From Camarhynchus parvulus (Eukaryota; Chordata; Aves; Passeriformes; Thraupidae), in NCBI RefSeq assembly GCF_901933205.1, contig NC_044600.1, positions 6,858,501-6,922,500 of the forward strand: a DNA stretch of 64,000 nucleotides, written 5' to 3'. The position numbers and the translations under genes are program-made. Positions 1 to 13,100 of the stretch are shown in pieces (positions within the stretch are counted from its first letter, which is position 1; every line of letters starts with the position of its first letter). A model generated the notes under the pieces. That model ran no database searches. It was given only the letters and a program-made list of their open reading frames with translations, and had not been told where the DNA came from.

Positions 1-3000
1 AATCTTCAGCTCAGTGGATGAATTCTCCAGCCCAAGGCTCCCTCGGGCTCGCGAGGGCTGAGTGCTGCAGCCCCCTCCAGGTTTTGTGCCCCAAAAGCCA
101 AGGGGGATGTGCTGAGGTGAATGAGGTGCCCAGGGCCTGGACGTGCAGAGTCCACCCCAGCTCCATCATCCCCCTCACCCAGGAGAACCCTCCTGTAACC
201 ATCTCACTGCTTTGTTATTCCTCTGGGCAAACTCCATTTACTCTAATGGCATTATTAGCTCTGCATAATAAATGTCTTTTCCCATCGTGCTGCTGCTCCT
301 CCAGCTGCAGGTTTGTGGCGTTTTCCTGCCCTGGTACCCATTCCCCCCGAGGGCAGGGATGCTCTCAGCACCACGGTGCTGCCATCAGCTCCCTGGGGAT
401 TTACCACCATGCTCCCTCCTGGCTTCACAGCTTCTGCCTGCTGGCTACTGTGCGAGTTATCACAGCTTCCAGAGGTTTAACAAGTGTTCAGAGTTAACTG
501 GAGTTTGTTGGGTGGTTGTTAATGCTGCCTCTGACTTGAGTTTATGCCTCTCCTTGATTTTTATATTTTTTTTAATGAACATGTAGCAGCCCAGTGGGAA
601 GGTATGACATGAAGAACAAAGCAATATGGATTTGTCAGTGTGGCAAATAATACCCGTGGGTTTATGACCCGTGGAGTTTAAGGCAAGGCAAGGACTCTTG
701 GGGTGTCAGAGGAGGATGTTGAAGGCTTTGTGCCCTGGGCAGGAGCACGGCGGGTGACAGTGGGACAGGGGCAGCCCTGGGGGTGGCTCCAAGGATGTTC
801 CTCTCCAAAGGAACAGTCCCTCTCCAGCGGCACTGACAAAATGCTGCGCTCTCACTGGCAGCAGCTCCTGTGTCTGAGGGAATCCTGGTGCTCCCAGTCC
901 TGTTGGCAGAGCTGCTGTCACCACATCACTGGAGGTGACACTGGAGGTGACACAACAGCCAGGGATGGGCAGGAAGCCCCAGCCCCTCGCTGAAGGGATG
1001 TGATTGCTGCTGGGAAAAAGCAAAAGCCACTGGATGTTATCAATCTCTGGAGTCAGACACATCCCAGTGACTGCAACAAACCCCAAGACTCTCTCAGTTA
1101 TCCTGGGAATGATGTGGCTGGGAGCTGTGGTGGGGAACCCTCTCAGTGTGGCTCTGCCCTGCTCACTCCTGCTCTGCTGCTCTCTCCAGGTTTGTCAAAG
1201 CTTCACTTGGGAAACACAGAAACCAAAACCCCACAGAAGAACAACAGAAAGCAAACCCCCAAAACCCCAGAGGTGGCTGCTGGGGGAAGTGTCCAGTGTT
1301 GGTGTTTGGAGCCCTGTGAGTGAATTTGTGCCCTCCTGCTGCTCAAAATCGGATTTCTGCCCAAGCCTTGCCTGCCCTCAGAGCTGCAGGCACCAGTGGA
1401 TTTAAATCAATGTAGATTGTTCCAGTCAACTCCTCCTGGAAATGCTTCTGCTTTGCTTGCTCTCTCAAATAATTTTTCATGTCCTCCTGTGTGAAGCATT
1501 TGGGAGGACACCTTGGATCCATTTAAAGTTTTTATTAGTGTCTTCAATCTGGTGGAGCTGTTGCAGCTCTGTGGGAGCAATGTGTGCTGTGCCACAGATG
1601 TATCCTGGGAGGAGGAAGGGCCAGGAAAACACAACCTGCACTTGTGGCAGCCCCTGCTCTGGCTCATCCCCACTGTTACCCAGCCATGCCACTGTGACTG
1701 CTGAGGTAAGGCAAGTAAATCCTGCCCTTGGGGCTGCCAGAGCCAGAGCAGGTGCTGGTCCCTTGCTCTGACCACTGACAAATTTATTCTCTCTTTCTGC
1801 ATTTTTAAAATGGATTTTTTTTCCATCTAGAGGGGTATAAATAATTGGTGCTGAACTGTTGGGCTTTTTCCAGGGTGGGAAGAGGTGGTTTTGTCAGTTT
1901 TTTATTCCCCTCACTGTGGTGTGATGAGTTGAAGTTCAAACCAGCATCCAACAGCAGTTCAAAAGCACCAAAACAACAACAGGGGAGGGAGGTGGCCAGG
2001 TGGGAAATTGTTGCCTCCAGGATGTGACCCCTCAGCCCCAGTGGGGACAGAAATGTTATTTATCTTTGGAAGTGTTGGTTCTCTGCTATCACTCTCCTGT
2101 GGATCTACAGGAGTAAACAGCGAACAGGTCTTGATGGAGTTTAAGGGCTGAATTTGGAAAACCATCCCCTTCCATGAGTGTTGTTAATCTGCTTGTAATG
2201 AGGGGGGAAGAAAAGTCAGTGCCCTGTGGGTGTTATCAGCTGATGAGGTAAAGCCCTGACTCCATCTCAGGTCACCTCCCAGAGTGTTCCCTGGTGGTCC
2301 CAGCAGGACCAGGGCCTGCCCAGGGGTGTGTGATGGTGTGGCTGGTTTGCTGCCAGGATGGAGCTGGCTGGGGAAACTGCTCACCCTTTCTGGCTGCCAA
2401 TGGCAGAATGGGTTAAAGCAGCTTTTCAGAGGAAGGCTCCCTCTGCCCCCAAGTCCTGTCCACCCCACCACCCAGAAAACATGGAGCACTACACTGGAAA
2501 ATTATTTTCATGGTGAATAGACTCCTCTGCTAAATATGTAATCACGTATCAGCAGGCACAGGAATGAGCTAGCTGGATGAACAAAACCCAGGACGGGTGG
2601 GTGTTAGCCCCTGGCTGGCAGCTGGTGTTGTACTGGTCCCAGAGTTTGTGGGATAACAGCAGCATTTCCACCATTTCTTGGTACTGGCTCTGTGGGCTGA
2701 GCTCCTGCAGTTCTTTCATGCCCCTGTGTCAGGGTCTCTGACCTGGTGCCAAGCTCAAATCCAAGGAAATCCTGAGCAAATCTCTTTGCAGAGCTGTGTG
2801 CTGTTGGTAGAAGTGAAGGAAAGCTTTCCAGCTGCTCTGCAGGGAAATCCAGCCCTCTGCAAAATCCAGGGGCTGAAAGTCAACGAGAAAATTCCCACTG
2901 ACTTCAGCTGGGGCAGGATTTGGGTTGGCATTAAAAGCTCAAAGTGCTGTTGCTGAGCCCAGCTCCACTGCCCCCTTTCCAGCACTGCAGCCTGAGCACT

Positions 3001-6000
3001 AACCTCTGCTTTGGCAGAGTTCAGCCTTCTGGGTTTGTGGCTGCTCAGCTCTGCTGTGGTTTCTGAGGAGCTGGAGTGCTCAAACAGGGGGTTTGAGCCC
3101 CTCTGGCACAGGCTGTCCCTGCTCACAGCCCCTTCCCGTGTCCCTTGGGTGGTGACCAACAGGTACCAAGCTGGATTTCCCACCCCAGCTTCCTGCACAA
3201 CCAAGAACTTGGGTATGGGAACAAACCTGCATTTCATTTTCCCAGTTTGGGGGCACTGGTGACCTCTCTGGGCTTTTCTCTGTGGCTCTGGCAGCAGCCT
3301 GACTGTGGGCTCGGGATGCTCAGCCTGATGCCAAGAACCAGGATCTGCTGTGCTGCATGCAACACTCTCCTGCATTCAGTTCACCCTCAAAACACCCACA
3401 ATTAAATTTTAAGACTCAGCACTTCTCTAGATCTGACCCTGGGAAAACAAAAGGCTGCTCCAGAGTGGTGTAAAATGTCCAAGGAGACAAACCACCTGAC
3501 CTAGGCATTCTTTTTTAAAAAATCTGTAGATGCACAACCATTGGAAAGGGAAAACAAGGCCAGTTTTTGTATTTATTGCTTTCCAAACAGGCCAGGATTG
3601 CTGACACGCTGCCCCATTGTGAGTGCCCTTAGTGACCATTCTTTAACATCACACCATAATGGTTAAATACAGATTAAACCATTCCCTTCAGATCAAAAAA
3701 TCCATGGCACTGGTGTCCTTGAGTACTTTGGGATTTGCCTGTGCTCAGGCCAGTTCCTAAAACACAGCTCAGAAGCTGACTCAGTGCCAAGTGTGTGATG
3801 CTTCAGCTTGCCCTGGGATTCTGTGTTAGCCACGATGGGCAGAGGAGATGTGACAAATTCCTGCAATGCCACTCAGATGAGCCGCTGCCCCTCAGGGTTG
3901 TGGGGGCACAGGGAGCCACAGGCTCTTCTTGGACACAATCCTGCAAGCAGGGTGAGCTGCCCAGCTCTGCTCCTGCCTGGGACTGAGTGACGCAGAGGGG
4001 TTTGGGTGTTTTGCCCAAAATGCACCATTATTTGCTTTTTTCCCAGGCTGTTTCTGGCTGCTGCTCTCGCTGCCTGCCTGGGGCTGCTGGGTGGTGCAGA
4101 GAAGCTGTGATGGCAGAGCTCCTGCTGGGATCCCCAGCTGTGTGCTGAGCCTTGGGAGGCTCCTGCTTTCTGCTCTCTCAGCTTCTGTGGGGTCTCACAC
4201 TGCCTCCAGCATCACACCCCTGTGAGGTGTGGGGAGATGTGGGAGACATCAAACCAAGATCACGACAGTTTTGAGGCTTGGACATCAGCCTGCTCCATAA
4301 TCAGAGGGAGCAAAAGGTGAAATCCTTGAACAAACCTTTATAAAACACTTGAGATTTGTAATTAAATACTGAGCAAGCCTTGGTGTGTTCTGCTGTGTCC
4401 CAGAGAGGCTCTTGCCAGTCACAAGGGCTGGTCTGAGGTCTCCATGGTAGCTACAGACTCTCCAAGGCTGTGGGGAATGCATTTGGGGACTGGAGCAGCC
4501 CCAAGATGTGGATATGGCACTCTCAGAGCTGGCAGGCTGCAGTGGTGGGCTCTCCATCCTGAAATGCATCTGCCAGAGCAGGGCCTGGTCCTGCTCTGCT
4601 CCAGTCTGGACAGTTGCTCTCTTTCACTTATGCCACAAAAGCTCAACGTGGCTTTGTCCAGGTGCATCCCAGTGTGGTTTAAACACCATCACATTAAAAG
4701 ATGCAAGTGGTGTCAAATTAATAATTATACTGTATTTCCACAACAGATGTTGACATTTCACTGTTATCCCAGAATTAAATGTCAAGTTATTCCTGCTCAG
4801 AGCTACCCCTGGAATGCTCAGGGATTCCATCTGCAGCTGCATTTAGAGCCTGCCTGCCTGCTCAGGCAGCGTTTCCAAGCAGGTTTTACATGGGCTGCAG
4901 TGAGTTCACGTGTGTGCCCGAGAGCTGCCTGGGTTAATTAATTCCCTTTCCACACATTATAACCTAGAGAGGCAAGGCAGCTGGAGGGGGAGGTTTTCTT
5001 TGAAGAAATTGGTAATTTTGCACATTGTGGGACCAACTATTGGATTTCTGCTGTTGTTGCAACCTGGAAAACAGAAGCAGCAATCAAGAATGAACTGAAG
5101 GTGAATGTGAATGCTCCAAACACGACAGACACACGATTAACCTGCGACAATTCATAACCCAAAATCCAGTCCAGAAACACAGCTTTTAATTTTGCACTTC
5201 TCACTGCTTATGAGAAATCTCTAGCTATGCCTCTGAAGCACTTTCTGTGCCCTTGGCAGCTATTGAAGCACTTTGCCTTCATTTGAGGGGTCAGGTAAAT
5301 ACCTCCATGCACCACAGAGCTGATACAGGAGCCACGTGCTCTGCTGATGCTGAGTGCCCCAAACCACCTCATCAGAGGCCAGCTCTGCTTTGCCCAGCTG
5401 TGCAGTGTTGTCTCTGAGCATCCTGCCCTGCTGCCTGGCTCAGGGGGAAGCGCACTGAGGGATTTGGGGAGACAGCAGGGATGGAGGAGGTTTCCCTTGT
5501 GCAGCCCCTGATCTGCTCGGCTCCTGGCACTGTGCTGTGACAGAGGGTGGCACTGGGTGGCTCCAGGTGGCCCCAGCAGTGACAAAGCTGGGGATTCAGG
5601 GCAGCCTGGGATGCAGGGGGTGTTAATGCCACGCTTGACAGCTTTAGCTGCTGTCAGTGTGCATATAGCCTGTGCTTTGGCAGCCTAAAAACCAAAGGCA
5701 TTTTGTGCCAGGGCTACCAGCTGTGTGTGTCCTGTGCCTCTCGGGGGGAGAGGGGCAGCAGAGAGGTGGCTGCAGGCACTGGTTTGCAGGACATGGGCAG
5801 CAGAGGAAGGAGGGTTGTGTTTGGGAGGGTTGAAGGAAGAAAGGAAGGCAGGCAACCCCCAGAGTCTCCCTCTTGTAGCATTTTCAGATTGAATCTGGAT
5901 GCCTCCAGACCAACACAACTGGGTGAGGTGCAGCAGGAGGCAGTTTTGAAACTGTGATGATAGGAGGGCAGATAATCCACCCAGTGCTTCTGATCCAATA

Positions 6001-6776
6001 GATTATGGGTTAGTGTCTCCTCAAAGGCCTCAGGTGATTGCAAATATTTCCAGAAAAGAGACAGACCACCTGGTCTCAGCCACCTGTGCCATGAAATTGC
6101 AGCTTGGGCAGCTCACACCAGCCATGATCTGGGCCTCAGGGTCACCTTTTAGGTGACAAGACCTAAATGTCCCCGTGGTTTTTGGGTGGCAGCTTGCAGG
6201 GTGTGTGCCATTTTCAGCTCTCTGAGGGATTGTTGAGATTATCAGTCAGAAGCTCAGAGAGTCCCTCTTTCTGCAGAGTCTGAAAATGAACAAAGGGTAA
6301 TAAGAAATAATTTGAGGAGGTTTTATTATTATTACATTTAGTGTAGGGTTGTTTCTTTAATGCTTGATATGTTTTTTCCACACTAGATAGGTGAGCTTAT
6401 ATTACATAGTAAAAAGCTATTAGTTTTCTCAAAAGATTGTCAATTTTCTTTCTAAATTGCTAAATTAAATTCTCTATTTTATGGGAATGCTCTTTCATTT
6501 GTGCAAAATCCTGTGCTCAGATAGTTAGGCCAATCTCATCATGCAAGACCATTAGATGAACTAATTGGATCTGTCTCACTCGTACATTTCTATCAGGAAT
6601 ATCTAATAAATGTGGGAATCCATTTGGAAATGAAGATGGCATCTTCATCTTCGCGGAACCTTGGAGATTTCTGGTGTTGCAGTTGCAGCCTGAGCACAGC
6701 CCGTGGGAATCAGCTGCTTTGTCAGAGCCTTGTTCCAAGGCAGGAACCTGACCACCCTCATGATCCTCACGAGCTG
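1..6776. other. Intergenic 5' flank of GPC3, distal part
   Basis: No gene is recognised here. Open frames up to about 200 codons occur on both strands, but they lack recognisable domains, are rich in W, C, S, P and Q as expected from translated noncoding avian DNA, and overlap one another. The composition is ordinary, with TG- and CA-rich, CpG-poor stretches. A more AT-rich stretch lies at roughly 6290-6500. I saw no CR1 or tRNA here. I looked by eye for the mature seeds of the miR-106a/363 cluster, which lies upstream of GPC3 in mammals, and did not see them. An unannotated noncoding RNA cannot be excluded. Confidence 0.6.
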
Positions 6777-7173
6777 CTGAAGTGTGCCCGTGTTCACAGG
6801 GGTCCGAGGATGAGGGAAGAGATGAGGATCTGACTCCATGTTTCAGAAGGCTGATTTATTATTTTATTATATATATTATATTAAAACCATACTAAATGAA
6901 TAGAAGAAAGGATTTCATCAGAAGGCTAGCTAAGGATAGAAAAAGAAAGAATGATAACAAAGGCTTGTAGTTCGGACTCTCTGTCTGAGCCAGCTGGGCT
7001 GTGATTGGCCATTGATTACAAACAACCACACGAGACCAATCACAGATGCACCTGTTGCATTCCACAGCAGCAGATAATCATTGTTTACATTCTGTTCCTG
7101 AGGCCTCTCAGCTTCTCAGGAGGAAAAATCCTAAGGAAAGGATTTTTCATAAAAGATGTCTGTGACACTGAAG
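6777..7173 (-). mobile_element. Solo LTR of an avian endogenous retrovirus, antisense to GPC3, with 6-bp target duplication
   Basis: The LTR proper is 6783-7167 (385 bp). Read on the minus strand it begins TGTCACAGACATC and ends GGGCACA, the TG...CA ends typical of LTRs. It is flanked by a perfect direct repeat CTGAAG at 6777-6782 and 7168-7173, the target-site duplication. Six bases is the length usual for class II (ERVK-like) elements. On the minus strand an AATAAA polyadenylation signal precedes an AATCAGCCTTCTG segment that recurs in modified form in the LTRs at 24609 and 61792. CCAAT motifs lie in the presumed U3. No internal gag, pol or env sequence is present, so this is a recombined solo LTR. 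The family resembles abundant passerine LTRs, but the name needs a library search. Confidence 0.85.
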
Positions 7174-10100
7174 GGCGCAGTTTCTCCAGGGTATTTAATT
7201 GATGCTAATCCCAGGGACATCTCTGGCCCTGTCCCTTTGGGCTGTCACTGAGAAAGGTGTGAGGGTGACCTCAGCGTGGTCACTGCTGATCCTCCTCAGA
7301 GCACTCATGGATTTATCTCTTTGCTCAGCAGTGAAACCATCACCCCCTGTTGGAAATGGAGAGCTGTGGGAGCCGGGCAGTGAAGGAGCTCCCAAGGTTG
7401 CCTGGTCTGGAGGCATCTGAGTGGGGTTTCCACACTCTAAATCCCAGCACTCCAAAGTTCACTCTGCTTGGTCTTCCCTCCTGCCGATGCTTAAGAGGCT
7501 GGCACAAGATTATCAGTGACTCCTTTCATACTCAAGTTTTTAATCTTCTGGATCAGCCAGGGGTTTGCAGGCAGGGCTGCTTTTAATGGCATTGCTTTGC
7601 TTTGCAGTTTGCAGTTGTCATTTAGTGGCTGGGGGTCCCAGGGGTGCTGCTGGCCCACGTGCAGGGTGTTGGAGCTCTCTCTATGGGAGCTCTCTGTGGC
7701 AGGATTCCTGCCCTGTGAGTGGGTCAGGTCTCTGCTCCCTGGGCAATGCCTGGCCTGGCAGACACTCTGCAGAACAGAGTGAACCCTTTATGCATTCTCA
7801 AGGTGCTTGGACTGACAGAGGGTGCTTGTACTGCCTCAGTGCTTTGTATCACACAAAAATGAGGGATTTTGCTCTTAAAGTGAATATACTTTCCTGCTGA
7901 ATCAGAGTCTTGCTTTCCAGGAGAAGCGAAACCAAAGCCACCCACACTGACTTTGTGAGTACTAAATACTGCTGACTGTCAGCAATTCTCACTTGTGAGA
8001 GCAGCTTCTAATAGAGCCAGACCTCTTTTTCCCTAAGATCTTCCTTCTTACTCTTTCCCAGGTCACTAATGGTGAAAAATCCCTAAAGGCCATGGGTAAG
8101 GCCTGAATGCTGCTTGCTCCACGCTGCCAAAATCAGCTGGACATTTACTGCTGGCCTCAGAGAAGGTGCAGCCAGAGAAAGGGGGGTAGGGGGAGGTAAA
8201 GTCACTCAGCTCAAGCATGTATTGTTTAAATTATTCACTCTCTTCTAAAACAGACCATTGAATAATACATTGTGGTCACTTTTATTTTTAAATTCTTGCC
8301 CTTAGGCTGAGGTTAAAATGATGTCCTAAAATGCCACTTGCACTCAGGTTCCTCTGCAAATGCCCCCAAGCAGGGCCTTAGTCCTGCTCTACTCACCTGT
8401 GTTTCATGGCTCTGGGTCCTGTGTTGGGCAGAGTCAGCTCCAAGTCCTGCCCAGTCAGGTCCCCCACACCTCCAGTACCAGGAGACTGATTTAAACAACC
8501 CCAAAGCACTAAAAGTAGCAACCTTGGCCTTGTTTCTATTGGCTTTTTCCATTGCTGGCCAAGCTCTCCAGAGTCACTTGTCAACAGCTTTGTTCCTTCT
8601 TCATTAATGAGAAGTTTTGACCTAATTGCACTAATCCCTGAGTTTATGGAAAACCTCTGAAGTGCCCTACACAGTCACAACATGGAGCAGTGGATGGAGC
8701 ACAGTAACTTGTTCTCCCTTTCTTTCCTATCCTGTTGCTATGACATGCTCACACAGTGATTTCTGTGTTTGGAGAGAATTTCTACTTGAGACACCTGTAG
8801 TTCAGGTGGGTTTTGCAGTTTTATTTAAAGGACAGGGGCAGTCAGAAGAAAATACCTCTGCATCACACTTACCTGCTTCTCAATTTCTGCTTCATGTTTA
8901 ATAGTAATAATATAAACCAAATCCCCCAAGAACTGTTTGAGAGCCTGACATTTATGCATTGTATGCAGGAATGATTTAGCATTTAAAAACAAAATAAATC
9001 TCTCTGTGTAAGGTGGTTCATTATTCTAACTGATTGGAAATGAGACAAATGTGAATGTTTAGTGAGGCTCCTTTTAAAACAAAACTTCCCTTCTGTCGAT
9101 GAACTGTCCTCCTCCACAGAGCAGTGAAAGCTGCCTGAGCATCCAGCAGGATAATTAGTTATTCTTTGGGAAATGCCTTCAAATGCACCAGTGTTAAATC
9201 CTTCTGGGTTCTTTTATTAATATTCGGCTTGTGCAAGAAGGATGCAATCTCAATAGCCAGCCCTCTGAGATCTATGAACATCCTGACAGAGGCAGCTGAG
9301 GATGCTGATTCTGGAAAGCCCGGGGTGTGCTGAGCCCTGAGCCCTGGGCCTGGCCATCCAGCAGTGCTTGGGTGGCTTCTGGGGCAGCTGCTGCTGGCAT
9401 CACCTCTGGAAGGGTCAGGCAAAAACCAGTCAGTGCAAGGTTGTGGTTCCCCAGGGCATGGGCTGGAGCAGGGACAAAGGAGCTGCTGGTGACAAGGGAC
9501 AGCCCTGCACACCTTGGGGAGCCCTCACCTCCCAGGCACAGAAGGGTTCTGGGACACAGCCATGCTCAGCACAGACATTACATCTGTGATGGGAGACCTG
9601 GAGCAGGAGAATCCCCAACAGGCCAAGAGAGTCTCTGGGAGCAGGAGGTGTCTGCAGCAGAGGGCAGAACAGGGCTGTGCCCCATGGTGAGCAGAACGTG
9701 CACCTGGGGAACATCAGGCACTCCTCTTCTGCAGGATGAGGCTCAAAAAACCCCAGGGGCCTGGTGGGTACTTGGAGAAAGTGGCTGTAAAGACAGAAAA
9801 TCCTTTGGTTTGCACTTTTTTCTCCTTGCCATGGAGTGCAGTGACCTTTCCTTAATGAGAGAGAAGAAGCCTGAGAGGGAGGGAGGGGGAGGAAGAAGAT
9901 GCTGTGGAGGAAATGTCAGCCAGCAGAGGTGGTGCCTGTCCTGCTGCACGGTGGCTGAGCACCTCAGTAGCCTGCTGGCAGCCCCAGAGCCACCCTGCCT
10001 GGGATGGAGACTCTTCACATTCCTTTGTTCCAGGGTCTCCTCCCTTGTCAGCACTTGGTGCTTGCTGGGGCTGCTCCAAATCCACTGGCTCCAGCAATGA

Positions 10101-13100
10101 GCCAGTGTTGATGAGGGAGAGGAGCTCTCTGTCCCTACAATTTATTGAGCTTTTGGGTATAGAAGCTGACACTGGGCCACTCATTTCCTCTTTTACCCAC
10201 AAAATGGTGTTTGAGGTGCAGTCCAGCACTTGTGATACCTTTGGAATGCCTCATTACCCTGCGACTGGAGACAGCTTCTGCACGAGCCCAGCAGCAATAG
10301 TCCTCTATTATGTCTCTTCACAGAGTTTTTGCATATAATATTAAACATTAAAATAATTTAATAAGGCATAAATCAAGTTTTACTATGGTGCCACTGCGCA
10401 GGAAAAAAAGCACTCCAGGAATTGCACCTGAATACATCGTGGCCTCCTCTGGAGTGGGAACAATTTATACATTCAATATAACTTCCCTTGGTTCTGCTGT
10501 AAATCCCATCTCAGAGCTGTGTGCTCTCCTCATTGTACAGCGGGACTTTGTCAGCTTTGCAGCCCCACAGCTCTTCCTTGGGGCTGCCTGGGCTGCACAG
10601 GTCCAGTGTGGCTCTGCCCTGTGCCCCTGCTCTGTGCACCCACCACCCCTGCTCCAGCAGCTCCACAGCTGGTGCTGGGCTGTTGAGCCTTGCAGGGGAG
10701 TGGGAGTGCTGCATCTCCCTGGAGTGATATCCAGAGTGCCCCTGTGCCTGCTCCAAAGCTGTCAGGCTGCTCCCACTGTGTGGAGCTGATCCACAGCTCT
10801 GTGATTGCACATCCCACCTCTCTGTGTGAGCGGGGTGCCCGAGGTGTGGCAGCCCTGGGCTGGTAATTTTTGGCAGCACTTTATTTCCATAGGTGAATGC
10901 TCTGGGCTGGTCCCTTCTGGGCTGGCTCCTGGCAATGTCTCCTCTGTTGATTAATCACCAGGAGATGATAAATGAAAATATCAGCTTGAGACATGCCTGC
11001 CCTGTGCTCCCAGCAGAGGCAGCAGTGCATGGTGAACAGTTTTCTCCCATCCCTTCTGTTTGATTCCCTCTGCAGAGCTGCCTCTCAGTGATCCTCAGGA
11101 GCTTTTCCAGGGCTCAGCCCCCCTCACTGGGTGCTGGGGAAGAGAGGGGTGCTGCAGGGTGGGCACTGCTGAGGAGTGCTATGAGAGCCTTCCTCCGTGA
11201 GGGCTGCATCCCACCCCCAGTGTGCCCCTAACTGCAGCACACTGTGTGTCTCACCCTCTTATGCTCTGTTTTGGGTTCTCCAGAGATGGAGGGTGTGTGG
11301 AGGAGCTTTTGAGCCACACCAACTGTGTCTGTGCACTTCTAATTTTACAAAGGATGCAAAATCCTTCAAGTGACTGCATGGTTAGCTATGAGGAAGCTGC
11401 TCCCTGCAAAACCTGTGCCTCATCCACAGTTAAGAGCTCTTTTGGGAAAGTTTGGATCTGGATGGGATTTTGTCCCATGAAATATTCTGCAATTTTTTGG
11501 CCTTTAACAGGAGAGAAGATTTACCAAACCCTCTGTAAAAAAAGAGGAGATCTCTAGAACTGAAGCTCAGAGATGTTCCAAGGCTCTGGGAGATATTTCT
11601 GATGTGTGACTGAAACCAGTACATACTTGGAAAAAAGTTCTAGGTCTGAAGTATCTCATTTTGGACAGGGAAAGTGATTTGTCTGTGCATTCTTGATGTA
11701 CAGCCCTATTGGCATCTGCAGTGTCTTTAAGTGATGTATCTCTCTGAAGGCTTCACTGCTTCTGCTGTGTGATCTGCTCCCAACAAACTCCAGAGAGCGA
11801 GTGATTTATCAGCCACTGCTTTTGAGGGTGAGGAAAAGGCTAATGCTTTATGGATCTATCAGCATTCCTGTATGGCACACAGAATACAATATCCTGCCAA
11901 AGTGGGGAGGGATGTCTGCTACCTGGCAATCCATCATCTCTCCCAGTGCCCCATGGCAAATGCACTTTTCTTTTTTCCATCAGGCTATGTGCAAGTACTG
12001 TCATATAGTGAAGAGCTTCTCCCTTCTCCTCCTCCACAAATGGTTATGAAAACCTGAAAGTGCAGCTTCTGCAGGGTGCAGAACAAGATGGGAAGGGTCA
12101 TTTTGACAGGGAGAAGACGTCACTGCCTGCAGATCCTGGTTCCAGCAGGACCAAAGAGATCTCAGGCAATGCAGCTGTGCCATAGACAACAAAACAGAGC
12201 ACAGCAGGGATGAGAAACCCAGGCCAAACACACCCATGTAGACTGCCAGGTATGTGCCAAAACCACACAGGTGTGTCAGCAGATGCTCCAGGATTTTCTT
12301 TTCTCCCTTGCCGCACAGTGATTTCCTCTGTTATAGGCATGGCTCAGCTGACCTTGTCCCCATGGAGCTCATCCATCCCATCCACAGAGTAAGTGAAATG
12401 TGTTTGTAACCTGGTGAGCATCTACTGGGGAGTATGAATCCCTCTCCTACATCTCTCCTTGGTGTTTTAATTGATTCAGGGTTTTCCCAGTGGAGAACTT
12501 CATAAGAGCATTTGATAAAATCAGCTGCACACGATCCTGCCTCTCATTACTCACAGGCTTGAGGCAGGTAGATGATTAAGTGAATTTTTTACGGTGTGAG
12601 CAGTTGTAACAAGGGAAATTATCATCCTGGATATGAGACAATGACTTGGCTCTTACTACATCTGCTGGCAGACAACTAACCCAGTGACTTTGCCTCTGAT
12701 CTTGGAGCAAGCCTTCTGCTTTCTCCTCCAGGACAAACCTGCATTTGCTACCCTCCCATTAAAAGGACAAGCCATATGGATGTGCTTGTGCTCAGGAAAA
12801 CAGCTTCAGATGTTCATGGGGCTGATGTTGCAGCTCTGATGGAAGTCAGAGGGTCTGCACGTCACCTGGGAATGCTTCTGCAGACACTGTGGGGGGAGAG
12901 CATCCTTTGGGCTTGGGGCTGGAGGTGCCATGGAACATGACAGTATTGTTGGTCCATGGATGGGATGGGATTCACCCCTTATTTCCATTTAGCTGCATCC
13001 TAGACTTTATTACCAAGAAAAGTCAGTAATGCTAGAGTGAAAACTGGGGAAAATGAGTTTCTATTAGGGAAAGTTTCCAGTTAAAATGTGAGTTCTTTTT

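Noticed and set aside
2755..3375. 206-codon minus-strand open frame
   Set aside because: There is no homology or domain, and it overlaps chance frames on the plus strand.
9327..10100. Longest plus-strand open frame (257 codons)
   Set aside because: It has no recognisable domain or signal, W/S/P-rich chance-like composition, overlapping frames of similar quality on the opposite strand, and no promoter or splice structure around it.
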